From positions 359,457-423,456 of the forward strand of contig NZ_JPWA01000001.1 in assembly GCF_003326475.1 (NCBI RefSeq): 64,000 nucleotides of DNA, given 5' to 3'. The notes beneath the pieces were generated by a model that saw only the letters and a list, made by a program, of their open reading frames with translations, made no database searches and was not told the DNA's origin. The number at the start of each line of letters is the position of its first letter. Positions within the stretch are counted from its first letter, which is position 1. The translations under genes were made by a program, and so were the position numbers. Shown here piece after piece: positions 1-8,943 of this stretch. This stretch comes from Thalassospira xianhensis MCCC 1A02616. Its GTDB lineage: Bacteria > Pseudomonadota > Alphaproteobacteria > Rhodospirillales > Thalassospiraceae.

Positions 1-2136
1 ACAAGCTTGTGCCACCTGCATAACCTGTTCCTGGTAAACCATGATGCCATACGTCTCTGACAGGAATGGCTCGGTTTTTGCCGCTGGTTGCGGATATTCC
101 GTTTCAACTTCACCGTTCTTGCGCTGTGCATAAAGCTCGATGTAGTCCATGGGGCCCGGGCGGAACAGAGCGTTAACCGCGATGAGATCTTCAAAGCGCG
201 TCGGAAGCACGGAACGCAGAACTTTGCGCATCCCTGCTCCTTCGAACTGGAAGACACCGGTGGTCTGTCCCATAGAGAATTTCTTGAAGACCTCTGTGTC
301 GTACCGGTCAATTTTGGACAGGTCGACATCAATCCCCTGATGCGTTTTGATATGCTTGAGCGCTTCCTGAATAACAGAAAGTGTGGTCAATCCGAGGAAG
401 TCAAATTTCACCATGCCGACAGTCTCAGCACCCTTCATGTTGAAGGAGCAGACGGGCATGTTATTGCTGTCAGACCACAGCACAGGCAACATTTCTACGA
501 GAGGTCGGTCACCAATGATAACGCCTGCGGCATGAGCAGAAGCGACCTGATACAGACCTTCGATGCTTTTAGCCCGCTCGTACAGAACCTGAAGCTTGGG
601 AGAAGACGAAATGAGCTGTCGGAACTCCGACACATTCTCAAACACTTCCTGGAGATTTTTGAAATCACCGGGCGGATCAGGGATCAACTTGGTGAGGGTA
701 TTGATTGAACCATAATCAAAGACCCCTTCCCTTTCATGGACCATAACCCTTCCGGCATCCTTCAAGGCCGACTTCGACTTGATTTCGCCAAATGTGGCAA
801 TCATCGAAACCATTTCGGAGCCGTACTTGTCCTGCACGTAATGGACGACTTCCATCCGGCGGTCCATGCAGAAATCGATATCGAAGTCAGGCATCGAGAC
901 GCGTTCAGGGTTCAGGAACCGCTCGAAAAGCAGGCCGTACTCAAGAGGATTGAGGTCGGTGATGGTTAGTGCCCATGCAACAATTGACCCCGCACCAGAG
1001 CCGCGGCCCGGCCCTACAGCGATGCCTTGGCTCTTTGACCATTTGATGAAGTCGGAAACGATGAGGAAGTACCCGGGGAAACCCATCGACTTGATAACTT
1101 CCAGTTCGTAGGCGAGCCGGTCGTGGTATTCCTTCTCATCCTCGGCAAGGCCGAGTTCCTTAAGCCGGATTTTCAAGCCTTCAAGCGCCTGGATACCCAA
1201 TTCTTCGTCTTCGGTTCGCCCGTCCTCACAAGGAAAGGCAGGGAGTACCGGGTCGCGACCATAGACTTTGAAAGCTGACCGGCGTGCGATATTCCGCGTA
1301 TTCTCAATTGCCTCAGGAATGTCCTTGAAGAGTTCAGTGAATTCGCTATCGCTACGAATGTGATAGCGGCGCGGGTCGGCATTGACCACTCCGTCATCGT
1401 TAATCGTAACAACCTGTTTGCTGTTGATCGCTTTTAGCAGTAACCACGGCTCATGTCGGTCAGGTGTTGCATACCAAATGTCTGTGGTGGCTACCAACGG
1501 CACATCAGAGCGAACCTGTCCGTCACTGCAAACGACTGGTCGGTCTTTGCGATAGGCGAGCCCGATAAGCTTCTCTTCGAGCGCAAGATCTTCTGCATTC
1601 TCAAATCCGGTACGGCAAATTTCGATATACAGACGGTCCCCAAAGATTGACAGAAGCCATTGCAGTGTTTCGTCTGCAATTGTTTCATTTCTTTTGATAA
1701 GCGATGGGATTAGGCCATTCTGGCTCTCACCGGTCAGAAAAATCACACCTTCGGCATGCTTTTCCAGTGTTTCCGCAGTAACGTTTGGGATGCCTGGCGT
1801 AATAAACTGTCCCTTGCCATTGTCTCGACGCTCATGAGCACCTTTGACAATCGCGCAGACGTTTTTGTAGCCGGTTTCGTTTTGCGCGAGCAGGACGAAG
1901 TTACCGAACTTTCCCGAATCATATTCCATAGAAAGGTCACAGCCGATGATCGGCTGAACACCCTCTCCATAGGCCTGCTTCGAGAATTCGAGCGCACCAA
2001 ACAGATTATCTTTGTCGGTCAATGCCAGCGCTGGGACACCGGCCTTCCCGGCCGCCGCCAACAGGTCTCGAATCTTGGATGCACCTTCGGAGAGAGAATA
2101 ATCCGAGTGAACCCGGAGATGTACGATACCAACCAT
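1..2136 (-). CDS. dnaE: DNA polymerase III alpha subunit (DnaE), 5' part; 3' end beyond the window
   Basis: Catalytic subunit of a replicative C-family DNA polymerase. The reading frame is open from an ATG at 2136 down to base 1, giving 712 codons of a protein usually about 1150 long. The start reads MVGIVHLRVHSDYSLSEGA, the N-terminal PHP domain of DnaE. The polymerase catalytic motif PDFDIDF, with its acidic triad, lies near base 870, and the frame leaves the window in YGIMVYQEQVMQVAQ, a hallmark DnaE stretch. No frameshift is seen. The PHP motif has TDKDN where metal-binding versions have His, so PHP activity is doubtful. It is divergent from the UvrD-like gene. An element-borne dnaE together with dnaQ (5112) points to partly self-sufficient replication. 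Confidence 0.95.
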   Translation of the reverse strand, partial: MVGIVHLRVHSDYSLSEGASKIRDLLAAAGKAGVPALALTDKDNLFGALEFSKQAYGEGVQPIIGCDLSMEYDSGKFGNFVLLAQNETGYKNVCAIVKGAHERRDNGKGQFITPGIPNVTAETLEKHAEGVIFLTGESQNGLIPSLIKRNETIADETLQWLLSIFGDRLYIEICRTGFENAEDLALEEKLIGLAYRKDRPVVCSDGQVRSDVPLVATTDIWYATPDRHEPWLLLKAINSKQVVTINDDGVVNADPRRYHIRSDSEFTELFKDIPEAIENTRNIARRSAFKVYGRDPVLPAFPCEDGRTEDEELGIQALEGLKIRLKELGLAEDEKEYHDRLAYELEVIKSMGFPGYFLIVSDFIKWSKSQGIAVGPGRGSGAGSIVAWALTITDLNPLEYGLLFERFLNPERVSMPDFDIDFCMDRRMEVVHYVQDKYGSEMVSMIATFGEIKSKSALKDAGRVMVHEREGVFDYGSINTLTKLIPDPPGDFKNLQEVFENVSEFRQLISSSPKLQVLYERAKSIEGLYQVASAHAAGVIIGDRPLVEMLPVLWSDSNNMPVCSFNMKGAETVGMVKFDFLGLTTLSVIQEALKHIKTHQGIDVDLSKIDRYDTEVFKKFSMGQTTGVFQFEGAGMRKVLRSVLPTRFEDLIAVNALFRPGPMDYIELYAQRKNGEVETEYPQPAAKTEPFLSETYGIMVYQEQVMQVAQAC

Positions 2137-2208
2137 GGAAATCCGCCGTTTTGCTTAATTTGAAAGGAATACTATTCGCCTTTTCTCCCCCGTTCAAGCA
2201 AAAGTATG

Positions 2209-2243
2209 TTGACGATCCTCGAAATTCCTTTCTATAAGGAAAA
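2209..2243 (+). promoter_or_regulatory. Promoter of the UvrD-like helicase gene with AAGGAA inverted repeat
   Basis: TTGACG (2209-2214, preceded by TATG) and TATAAG (2233-2238) are 18 bp apart. The -10 overlaps AAGGAAAA (2236-2243). TTCCTT at 2225-2230 and AAGGAA at 2236-2241 form an inverted repeat with a 5-bp gap, a possible operator. Confidence 0.6.
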
Positions 2244-2287
2244 CCACAAATCGCACAAAGCGCTCAAGCAATAAGACAGGTGAGATA

Positions 2288-4363
2288 ATGATTTTCCAGC
2301 ATCTTGAACCATTGGACACCGCGCAACGCCGGGCCGTAGGCAGTGCTGGCGGGTTGGTTCGGGTCCGCGCGGGTGCTGGTACCGGGAAAACCCGTGTTCT
2401 GACGACGCGGATTGCCTATCTCATTGATTCAGGCGTCGACCCCTCGACAATCTTCGCCACAACATTCACCAAAGATGCTGCTCTTGAAATGAAGGGGCGT
2501 GTGAAAGACTTGATCCCTGGGGTCGTCGGAAAGGTCAATATTTGCACTTTGCATAGTATGGCGGCCCGCATCCTTCTCGAGTTTTGGGAACAGGCCGGGT
2601 TACCAGAGCGCCGGTTGAATATTGCTGAGGATTCAGAGGCCAGGGAAGTTCTTTCTCATGTCGTAGGTGAAGTGAGAGGTCGGGTGAAACCGGGCGCGGA
2701 GGCATCCGAGGAGGCCAACGAACAGTTTCAAAATGACCTTTCCGATATCATGAAAAAGATATCCCGCTGGAAAGAAAACGGCATTACTGCTTGGGAAGTC
2801 AACTCGAACCCTGACCTGTCCGCGGAAAAGAAAGCGGTCGCGGAAATATACCAAGCGTATCAGACTGAGATGCTGAAACGTTCCCTGATGGATTTTGGCG
2901 ACCTGACCATGCGAGCGGTCGGCCTACTTGAAACCAATCATGAAGTCAGGTGGTTGGTTTCAAATCAAGTTCAGTGGATGCTCGTCGACGAATTCCAGGA
3001 TACTAACCGGGTGCAGCTAAAGCTACTTTCTTTGGTGACCTCGACACATCAGAACCTGTTGGTAGTGGGCGACGACGACCAGTCCCTATATTCCTTCAGG
3101 GGGGCATTGCCATTTCTGATGGATAATCTCAATTCGTACCTTGAAGAGGTTTCTGGTACAGGCGATATCTCCATTTATGACGTGAGCCTTGTCACAAATA
3201 GGCGTTGCACTGATCAGGTGCTAGATGCGGCCAACAAAATTGTCGGTTACAATCAACGCAAAATCCCCAAGGAACTGCGGTCTGGCCGCTCGGGCGCGCC
3301 GGTTGCCGTGCTCGGCAGCGCCTCTGAGACGCATGAGGCTGAGACCGTCGCGGCGCGGGTATCTGAGCTTATTGCGTCCGGGGTAAAGCCGGAAGAAATC
3401 GCGATTCTCGCTCGCACTGGTTATGCTCTTGAACCAGTCAATAGGGCGTTGCTGAGGGCCAAGATTCCTCACACGCGGCAATCGATGTTGCCCTTCCGCG
3501 AGCGGGAAGAAGTGCTTGACGTGATGGCATACCTGAAACTGGCCCTGAACCATTCCGACGCCCATGCCTTCCAAAGAATTGCGTCGCGACCAGCTCGCGG
3601 ACTTGGTGCTGTTGCTATCGAGACAATTATCAAAATGGCGGCGGCCAACAATGTCGGATTCCCGCATGCTCTCGAGGCGCTCGCGGCTACCGGTGTTTTG
3701 ACCGCCAATGCCAAGAAGGGGGTTCTCTCACTCGCTCGCCACCTTCAGGTTTTGTCCGATGCGGCGTCTAACCTTGAGGATAGCAAAGAGCTTCTTGCTT
3801 ACGTGCTTGACGAAATCGGGTATCGCAAGTGGGCGACTGGGCGGAAGAATGCCGCGCCAACCTTACAACTGTCGTTCCAGGCGTTTCGTGAAATCGCTGA
3901 AGACACGCCTGCTTTCATTGATTTTATGACCGAAAGCGCTCTTGTTGGCGACATTGGAGGCAAATCTGAAATTGGTGTTCACCTGGGAACTATCCATGGT
4001 GCCAAAGGTTTGGAGTGGGACCATGTGTTCTTAGTGGCGTTTGAAGAGGGAATACTTCCAAGCAAGCGAGCGTTAAAAGAAGCCGCTCTTGGTGGCGATC
4101 CCTCCAACCCGCTTGCATATCACGGCGGTGGTGGACTTCAGGAAGAAAGGCGCCTTGCACACGTGGCCCTCACTCGCGCGCGGCATACTGCAACAATTTC
4201 TTTCGCCATGGCACGTGGTAAGGGAAAAACAAGAAGCGAGAGCAAACCCTCCCGGTTCATCCGCGAGGCTGGCCTGATTGCGCCGACGACTCACCAAACG
4301 CTTGTGATGAAACAACCGGCGGGCGCGAAGAAGGCGAAAGCCAGAAAACCTGCTTTGTGGTGA
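2288..4363 (+). CDS. UvrD/Rep/PcrA-type superfamily 1A DNA helicase
   Basis: ATP-driven 3'-5' DNA helicase of 691 residues. All SF1 motifs are present: Walker A AGAGTGKT near residue 30, Walker B DEFQDTN near 235, GDDDQSLYSFRGA (motif III), TIHGAKGLEW (motif V) and EERRLAHVALTRAR (motif VI). The length fits Rep/PcrA/UvrD (about 670-730), and the basic Lys-rich tail is typical. The ATG at 2288 follows GGTGAGATA. It converges with rusA, 12 bp from stop to stop. It probably serves mismatch repair with mutL (43809), replication restart or clearing of recombination intermediates; the exact subfamily is not resolved. Confidence 0.95.
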   Translation: MIFQHLEPLDTAQRRAVGSAGGLVRVRAGAGTGKTRVLTTRIAYLIDSGVDPSTIFATTFTKDAALEMKGRVKDLIPGVVGKVNICTLHSMAARILLEFWEQAGLPERRLNIAEDSEAREVLSHVVGEVRGRVKPGAEASEEANEQFQNDLSDIMKKISRWKENGITAWEVNSNPDLSAEKKAVAEIYQAYQTEMLKRSLMDFGDLTMRAVGLLETNHEVRWLVSNQVQWMLVDEFQDTNRVQLKLLSLVTSTHQNLLVVGDDDQSLYSFRGALPFLMDNLNSYLEEVSGTGDISIYDVSLVTNRRCTDQVLDAANKIVGYNQRKIPKELRSGRSGAPVAVLGSASETHEAETVAARVSELIASGVKPEEIAILARTGYALEPVNRALLRAKIPHTRQSMLPFREREEVLDVMAYLKLALNHSDAHAFQRIASRPARGLGAVAIETIIKMAAANNVGFPHALEALAATGVLTANAKKGVLSLARHLQVLSDAASNLEDSKELLAYVLDEIGYRKWATGRKNAAPTLQLSFQAFREIAEDTPAFIDFMTESALVGDIGGKSEIGVHLGTIHGAKGLEWDHVFLVAFEEGILPSKRALKEAALGGDPSNPLAYHGGGGLQEERRLAHVALTRARHTATISFAMARGKGKTRSESKPSRFIREAGLIAPTTHQTLVMKQPAGAKKAKARKPALW

Positions 4364-4375
4364 GCGGGACTTCCG

Positions 4376-4969
4376 TCATTCGGCGCTGACGGTGATTTCC
4401 ACTCCCGGGTTCTCCCCGCAGAGTTTCGACAGGTTCATCTTCACAATAAGACGGTCGTCTTTATAAACCACACCGTTCATGCCGTCGAAAATCGCCTTTG
4501 ACAGGTTGTCCAAGTCGCCGTCCCGTTGTGCAGTTGGCCACATGCCCTCGTCACCTGCCAGAATAAAAGTCAGGGACGCCTTTATAGGGCCTTCGAACAG
4601 GGCCTGTTTGTTTCTGGCCATCTCTCGCGTGGCAACCATTCGCACAACATTCTCGAAGTCACGCGTGGCTGATGGAGTTACCGTTTTCATGAACCCGGCT
4701 TCCAAGAGTGCCATGAATTTGCGTGGGTCGCCTTTTGCGGCCTTGAAGGCATTAAGCAAGGTGCCTTTGTCCGCAAATGAACGCGCTCGTGATTTTGTTT
4801 TTGGTGGAATGTCCACGCGAAAGCTGACTTGGCGCTCTTCAGCATGCGCCTGTGAGCGAAGGTGTCTGCCGCCTGTTTTTTTGGTGTCGCCCTCCGAACC
4901 AGAAGCTTTCGGCCCCTTCGGAATTTTCAAACCCATTTTCCGGGCGTCTTTGGCGCTAATTCTGATCAT
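4376..4969 (-). CDS. rusA: RusA-family Holliday junction resolvase with N-terminal extension
   Basis: Protein of 197 residues. The C-terminal part carries the RusA signature DLDNLSKAIFDGMNG followed by YKDDRLI, containing the acidic residues that bind the catalytic metal in this family. RusA proteins are usually about 120 residues; here a basic 65-residue N-terminal extension rich in Lys, Gly and Ser precedes the core. The ATG at 4969 is chosen because AAGGAAA lies just upstream, and the upstream in-frame codons have no ribosome site. It should cut four-way junctions formed by RecA (35958) during recombination or replication. RusA occurs mainly on phages and mobile elements. Confidence 0.88.
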   Translation of the reverse strand: MIRISAKDARKMGLKIPKGPKASGSEGDTKKTGGRHLRSQAHAEERQVSFRVDIPPKTKSRARSFADKGTLLNAFKAAKGDPRKFMALLEAGFMKTVTPSATRDFENVVRMVATREMARNKQALFEGPIKASLTFILAGDEGMWPTAQRDGDLDNLSKAIFDGMNGVVYKDDRLIVKMNLSKLCGENPGVEITVSAE

Positions 4970-5111
4970 ACAGTTTTCCTTGAAGGCTTGATGCGCTGAG
5001 ACCACAGCCTAAGGAATATTTGACCAAACAACAAACATTAAATCATTCTTTTCCTTGAGTGCTGGCGGCCACCTTGATAGATTTGTCTCTCACGCAATAG
5101 GAAAGCAAATA

Positions 5112-5837
5112 ATGGGTATGTTTAATCAGGGCTCTGCAATGCCCCCTGCCGATGGCCTTCAGTATGTCTTTGACACAGAGACGACTGGTTTGCACCCCAG
5201 CCAAGGGCACCGGGTTGTGGAAATCGGGATCGTTGAAATTCTCGACCTTCTTCCAACCGGTCGCGAGTATCACCAATACTTTAACCCTCAAAGGAATATG
5301 CCCAAAGAGGCTGAGGATGTTCATGGTCTCAATGACCAGTTCCTCAGGGACAAACCTTTATTCGGCGACTGCTATGAAGAGATTCTTGAGTTCGTTGGCA
5401 GCCATCCGCTGGTTGCACACAATGCCAAATTCGATGAGCGATTCCTCAATGCTGAGCTAAGACGTGTTGGTCGCGGGCCACTTCAGAATCGAATTGTTGA
5501 TACCTTTGAAATTGCGCGAAAAAAGTTTCCAGCCGGTACCAGGGTCACCCTTGATGCCTTGTGCAAAAAATTCAATGTGAGCTTGGCTTCTCGTAGCTTG
5601 CACGGGGCACTGATTGATAGCCATCTGCTGGCCAAGGTCTATCTTCATTTGCATGGAGGGCTAGAACGCAAACTGGACCTCGGCACGACTACGACTAAAG
5701 TAGAAGTTCCTCAGCAGCACGAGAATACTCGGCCTGTTCGCCCATCTCGCGTGCTTGGTGTTCCGTCGGCATGCGAACTGGAAGCCCATAATTCCTTCAT
5801 CCGCGGCATGAAGAACGCCATTTGGAACAAAGCATAA
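5112..5837 (+). CDS. dnaQ: DNA polymerase III epsilon subunit, 3'-5' proofreading exonuclease (DnaQ)
   Basis: DEDDh exonuclease of 241 residues, close to E. coli DnaQ (243). Exo I is VFDTETTG near residue 18, Exo II is VAHNAKFD and Exo III is HGALIDSHLLA with the catalytic His and Asp. The ATG at 5112 is preferred over earlier codons because AGGAAAG lies 8 bp upstream and the exonuclease fold starts just after it. The protein should proofread for the element's own DnaE. The last 60 residues after LHLHGGLERKL are not conserved to my eye and may hold the polymerase-binding tail. Confidence 0.93.
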   Translation: MGMFNQGSAMPPADGLQYVFDTETTGLHPSQGHRVVEIGIVEILDLLPTGREYHQYFNPQRNMPKEAEDVHGLNDQFLRDKPLFGDCYEEILEFVGSHPLVAHNAKFDERFLNAELRRVGRGPLQNRIVDTFEIARKKFPAGTRVTLDALCKKFNVSLASRSLHGALIDSHLLAKVYLHLHGGLERKLDLGTTTTKVEVPQQHENTRPVRPSRVLGVPSACELEAHNSFIRGMKNAIWNKA

Positions 5838-6039
5838 CCGATTTGTTGCTTTTCTCACAGAGAGAGAAATTAACGAGGAATTAATGGGAATTCTCTTCAT
5901 TTTTCCTTAAAACTTTAAGATAATCGTTGACGCAACCATGCAACTGTCCTATCCATGCTTTATTCGCTAATAAGCGGTTAATAAATGATCGCTCGAAGAG
6001 CGGTGGGGATATCCGTCGGTGTGCAGATGGGAGTAGGAA

Positions 6040-6222
6040 ATGGTTGAATCCACGCCGGGAGTTGGGCAGCAGGTTGGGCAGACCGAAAAACATACAGCGG
6101 AAACGCGTCAGCTAAATGGCGTGGAAGCTGTTGTCATTGATATCGAAAAAGAAATCAAAACAGCACGTGCCTGGAGCCTGATGCCAGATAACTTTGCGCG
6201 CAAAACATTTCTTGCTCGCTGA
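6040..6222 (+). CDS. Possible small protein, 60 residues, unknown
   Basis: Small open frame with GGAG six bases before the ATG, lying in an otherwise empty 390-bp gap between dnaQ and the convergent pentapeptide gene. It contains an acidic/basic helical stretch (VVIDIEKEIKTARAW). I recognise no domain. The rest of 5838-6230 shows no other gene. The ribosome site makes translation plausible, but no other evidence supports it. Confidence 0.35.
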   Translation: MVESTPGVGQQVGQTEKHTAETRQLNGVEAVVIDIEKEIKTARAWSLMPDNFARKTFLAR

Positions 6223-6230
6223 GGACGAGG

Positions 6231-7856
6231 TTAACGGCCGAAAGGCTGATGAACCTGTATCGTGCCATTCCGAACGTTTCGGCTTTCATCGTCCGGGAAG
6301 ATTACCGCTGGTCCGTCCGGATTGTCCAACCGGCGATCAGCTGCACGAAATACCAACAAAGTGCCGTCAGCTCCGGCCTGACAGTAATGCGTATCGGACG
6401 GGAACGTGAACTGTTCCCAATCATGTGAAGCCAGCAAATCTCTTACGAACGTCTCAAACACGCGCTCACCAGACGTGTGGCAATCCGGGAGATACGAAGC
6501 CAGCACTTCATTTGGCACGCCATCTTCTGCCCAACAGCCGATGAATGAGTTGTCAGCAGAGTACAAGGTAGTGATGGTCCGTTCTCCTGGGCACTCCCAA
6601 ACGGCCGAGCTTTTCCCATCTTTCAGGAAGCTGAGAACCTTCAATGTCGGCTCCGAGGAGTGCTTCTGCGTCGAAGGTCTGGCAAGGACGATATCGCGAG
6701 GAAGACTGTAGGACCGCTTCCGGTTGGCCGAAACGGCACCCAGTGCCAGCGCCAAGTGGCGCCGGTCGCATATAATGACCTCTCCCAGCCCAGACCAGAA
6801 AGACTTGAAGGAAGGCCAGAACCCTTTGGACATCGCTTCCGGTGCCTTGGAGGCGAGCATGTCCTTCATCAGCTTGCATGACCGGCCTCGCGCCATCGTC
6901 ATTACAATGTTTGACCGGTGCACTCCCCATCTATCAAGTTCGTTATAAACACCGCGAACGCGTTGCAATACATAGTCCAGTCCCTTCTTCACCTTTTCTT
7001 CTACATATTGACCAACGCCTTCCTTGATAAGGTAAGCCCCAACAAACACACCTAGAAAGCCCACACCGCTGCTGATGTTGGACGCCAGGACTTCCTCATT
7101 GGCCAAGAATTCTGGAAGCTGCGATCCGACGCCTAACATGGCAAGCGCTGTAGAGGCAAATAAACCAAATTCGGCCATCTTGTTGATGATGGCATCCAGT
7201 TTGAAGGCCGGTACAGTGGGTGACAGCACAGTCTCCCTGTCAAATGTGCAGCCGACAATGATGCTGTTTCGAGTGCGGTTAGGTAGATGCCTTGTCCAGT
7301 TCGTCTGGCTGTCATCCACGGCGTTTGTAAAGAGGCTCGTTTCTAGTCTGGTGCCCGAAAAGTCACATGCCAGAACCGTGCTGTTTCCAAAGTCCGCATT
7401 TAGCATTCGCGAACCGGTAAAGCTGGTGTCAGAAATGTGAGCATGTGAGAAAACAGAGGAACTGGCCGAGACCTTCGTAAAGTCCGCCCCCGTGATTCTT
7501 GCGCCTCTAAAACTTGCATAGGTTGCCCGGGCACCGGCAAACTGTGTCCCGGTAATGGTGGCTCCGTTTAAATCAGCTCGGTCGAACCTGGCACCGTGAC
7601 ACTGAGCGTCATCAAGAATGGCATTTCTCAAGATTGCGGACTGGAGCTGGGTTCCTCGCAAGTCCGCCTTGGTTAGAAGTGCGCTTGTGAAATTGCCTTT
7701 CGAAAGCTCTAGTCCCGATAAATCGGCATGCGCCAGATCTGCGCGCTCAAAGCTTTTGCCGTCTCGGACCAGGTTTTCTATCAGCTTTTTGCGGGTTTTT
7801 GCTCGGCCAGCATGAAGCAGATTGCCGTCAATGTCGGAGATTTCCCAGGTTTTCAT
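6231..7856 (-). CDS. Pentapeptide-repeat protein with C-terminal hydrophobic and globular region
   Basis: About 541 residues from the ATG at 7856 (MKTWEISD); an in-frame GTG at 7913 is possible but has no ribosome site. Residues of roughly 35-205 are A(D/N)Lxx-type pentapeptide repeats (ADLAHADLSG, ADLRGTQL, ADLNGATI) that fold as a right-handed beta-helix. A hydrophobic segment (GVGFLGVFVGAYLI) follows near residue 285, then a region I cannot place. Qnr and MfpA pentapeptide proteins mimic DNA and bind gyrase, but those lack such a C-terminus. It is the last gene of the SbcCD-like operon. Function is unknown; membrane anchoring is possible. Confidence 0.8.
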   Translation of the reverse strand: MKTWEISDIDGNLLHAGRAKTRKKLIENLVRDGKSFERADLAHADLSGLELSKGNFTSALLTKADLRGTQLQSAILRNAILDDAQCHGARFDRADLNGATITGTQFAGARATYASFRGARITGADFTKVSASSSVFSHAHISDTSFTGSRMLNADFGNSTVLACDFSGTRLETSLFTNAVDDSQTNWTRHLPNRTRNSIIVGCTFDRETVLSPTVPAFKLDAIINKMAEFGLFASTALAMLGVGSQLPEFLANEEVLASNISSGVGFLGVFVGAYLIKEGVGQYVEEKVKKGLDYVLQRVRGVYNELDRWGVHRSNIVMTMARGRSCKLMKDMLASKAPEAMSKGFWPSFKSFWSGLGEVIICDRRHLALALGAVSANRKRSYSLPRDIVLARPSTQKHSSEPTLKVLSFLKDGKSSAVWECPGERTITTLYSADNSFIGCWAEDGVPNEVLASYLPDCHTSGERVFETFVRDLLASHDWEQFTFPSDTHYCQAGADGTLLVFRAADRRLDNPDGPAVIFPDDESRNVRNGTIQVHQPFGR

Positions 7857-7926
7857 GATGCCATCTTTCGTTCTAGATGTTTTTATGATGGCATCATGAA
7901 TTGCAAGGAACACGTCTGACCGGTGT

Positions 7927-8943
7927 TTAGGCGGCTGACTTTTGCTCGTCAGTGACTTTGTGAAGCAGGTTAGTGACGATCGCCTGAACTGCTGGGGACG
8001 TTTCCAGTTGTTCGAATTTTGATGTAAAGACCTCCATCAAAAGCTCTCCTTCAGGGGTCGCGGCTGTATTGGTTTCAAGAGATGCCGCCAGCAGATCAAC
8101 GAACGAACTGATTTCCTCATCGTCGTCACAATGCTCACCCGGGCTAATCTCGTCAATCAGGGAGCCCGTCAGGTCGAAGACATCTTTCTCATGTTTCAGC
8201 ACATGTCGCGTCATGCCATTAACCGGGCTGAACTCCCAAACGGCAGGCTCGTAATTGATAGCATCAATTGCTGTGCGCGTAATGCTGCCGATATTGCACC
8301 ACAGCGTGCTGCCGACTTGAACCGGTTCCTTGAACAGGTGCATGTGACCATTGATAAGGAGACTGCACCCTTCGATTTCAAACGGAGTGATGGCACCAGG
8401 GTAGGCTCCATCAAACGCGATATCATGGTGGGTCAGCCAGATAATACCGTCAGCTAGTGGGAATAGCGAGCCGACTTCCATCGGGATCTTCTGGCCATAA
8501 GGAGTGGCTCCAAGACCGACACGGACACCGTTAATCATGAACTCTTCGACTGGCCCGCTAGTGTCGCAAACGGTAAAGAGCCCTTCCGCAATCATACACA
8601 GGGTGTCGCTATCTGCCAGTCGAATGCCCTTCATGTCGTGATTCCCGACTTCTGCGATAGGCGGCGTCCACAGAGGGCGAACAAAACGACGTTTAAACGT
8701 CGTTTTGAGTGCCTCAGATTCCTCAACTGCCCGATGAAACACGTCTCCGGACAGAACGGGAATCAATTGACGTTGATTGCAGATCTCGACAGCCTGGTCG
8801 AGTTTCTTGAAAACTGTTTCTTGGAACGAAACATCCTTTCTCCTGCCGGGTCGACGGGTGGTCAGGTGCGCGTCACCGATGAAAAGAAAGCCGTTGGCTT
8901 CACGGAGGGGTGGCTTATGCCCACTTGAGTTCTCGGTGTTCAT
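7927..8943 (-). CDS. sbcD: SbcD/Mre11-like metallophosphoesterase nuclease
   Basis: Protein of 338 residues. Calcineurin-like metal motifs are in order: GDAHL near residue 24, SGDVFHR, VGNHD, THHD and NGHMHLF. This matches the nuclease subunit of the SbcCD/Mre11-Rad50 complex that opens DNA ends and hairpins. Its ATG overlaps the stop of the upstream SbcC-like gene (ATGA), implying coupled translation and equal amounts of both subunits. The C-terminal helical part would bind the ATPase coiled coil. Assignment as SbcD rests on both the motifs and the partner gene. Confidence 0.88.
   Translation of the reverse strand: MNTENSSGHKPPLREANGFLFIGDAHLTTRRPGRRKDVSFQETVFKKLDQAVEICNQRQLIPVLSGDVFHRAVEESEALKTTFKRRFVRPLWTPPIAEVGNHDMKGIRLADSDTLCMIAEGLFTVCDTSGPVEEFMINGVRVGLGATPYGQKIPMEVGSLFPLADGIIWLTHHDIAFDGAYPGAITPFEIEGCSLLINGHMHLFKEPVQVGSTLWCNIGSITRTAIDAINYEPAVWEFSPVNGMTRHVLKHEKDVFDLTGSLIDEISPGEHCDDDEEISSFVDLLAASLETNTAATPEGELLMEVFTSKFEQLETSPAVQAIVTNLLHKVTDEQKSAA

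Noticed and set aside
88..708. Plus-strand ORF of 206 codons
   Set aside because: It is antisense to dnaE, whose motifs are clear on the minus strand.
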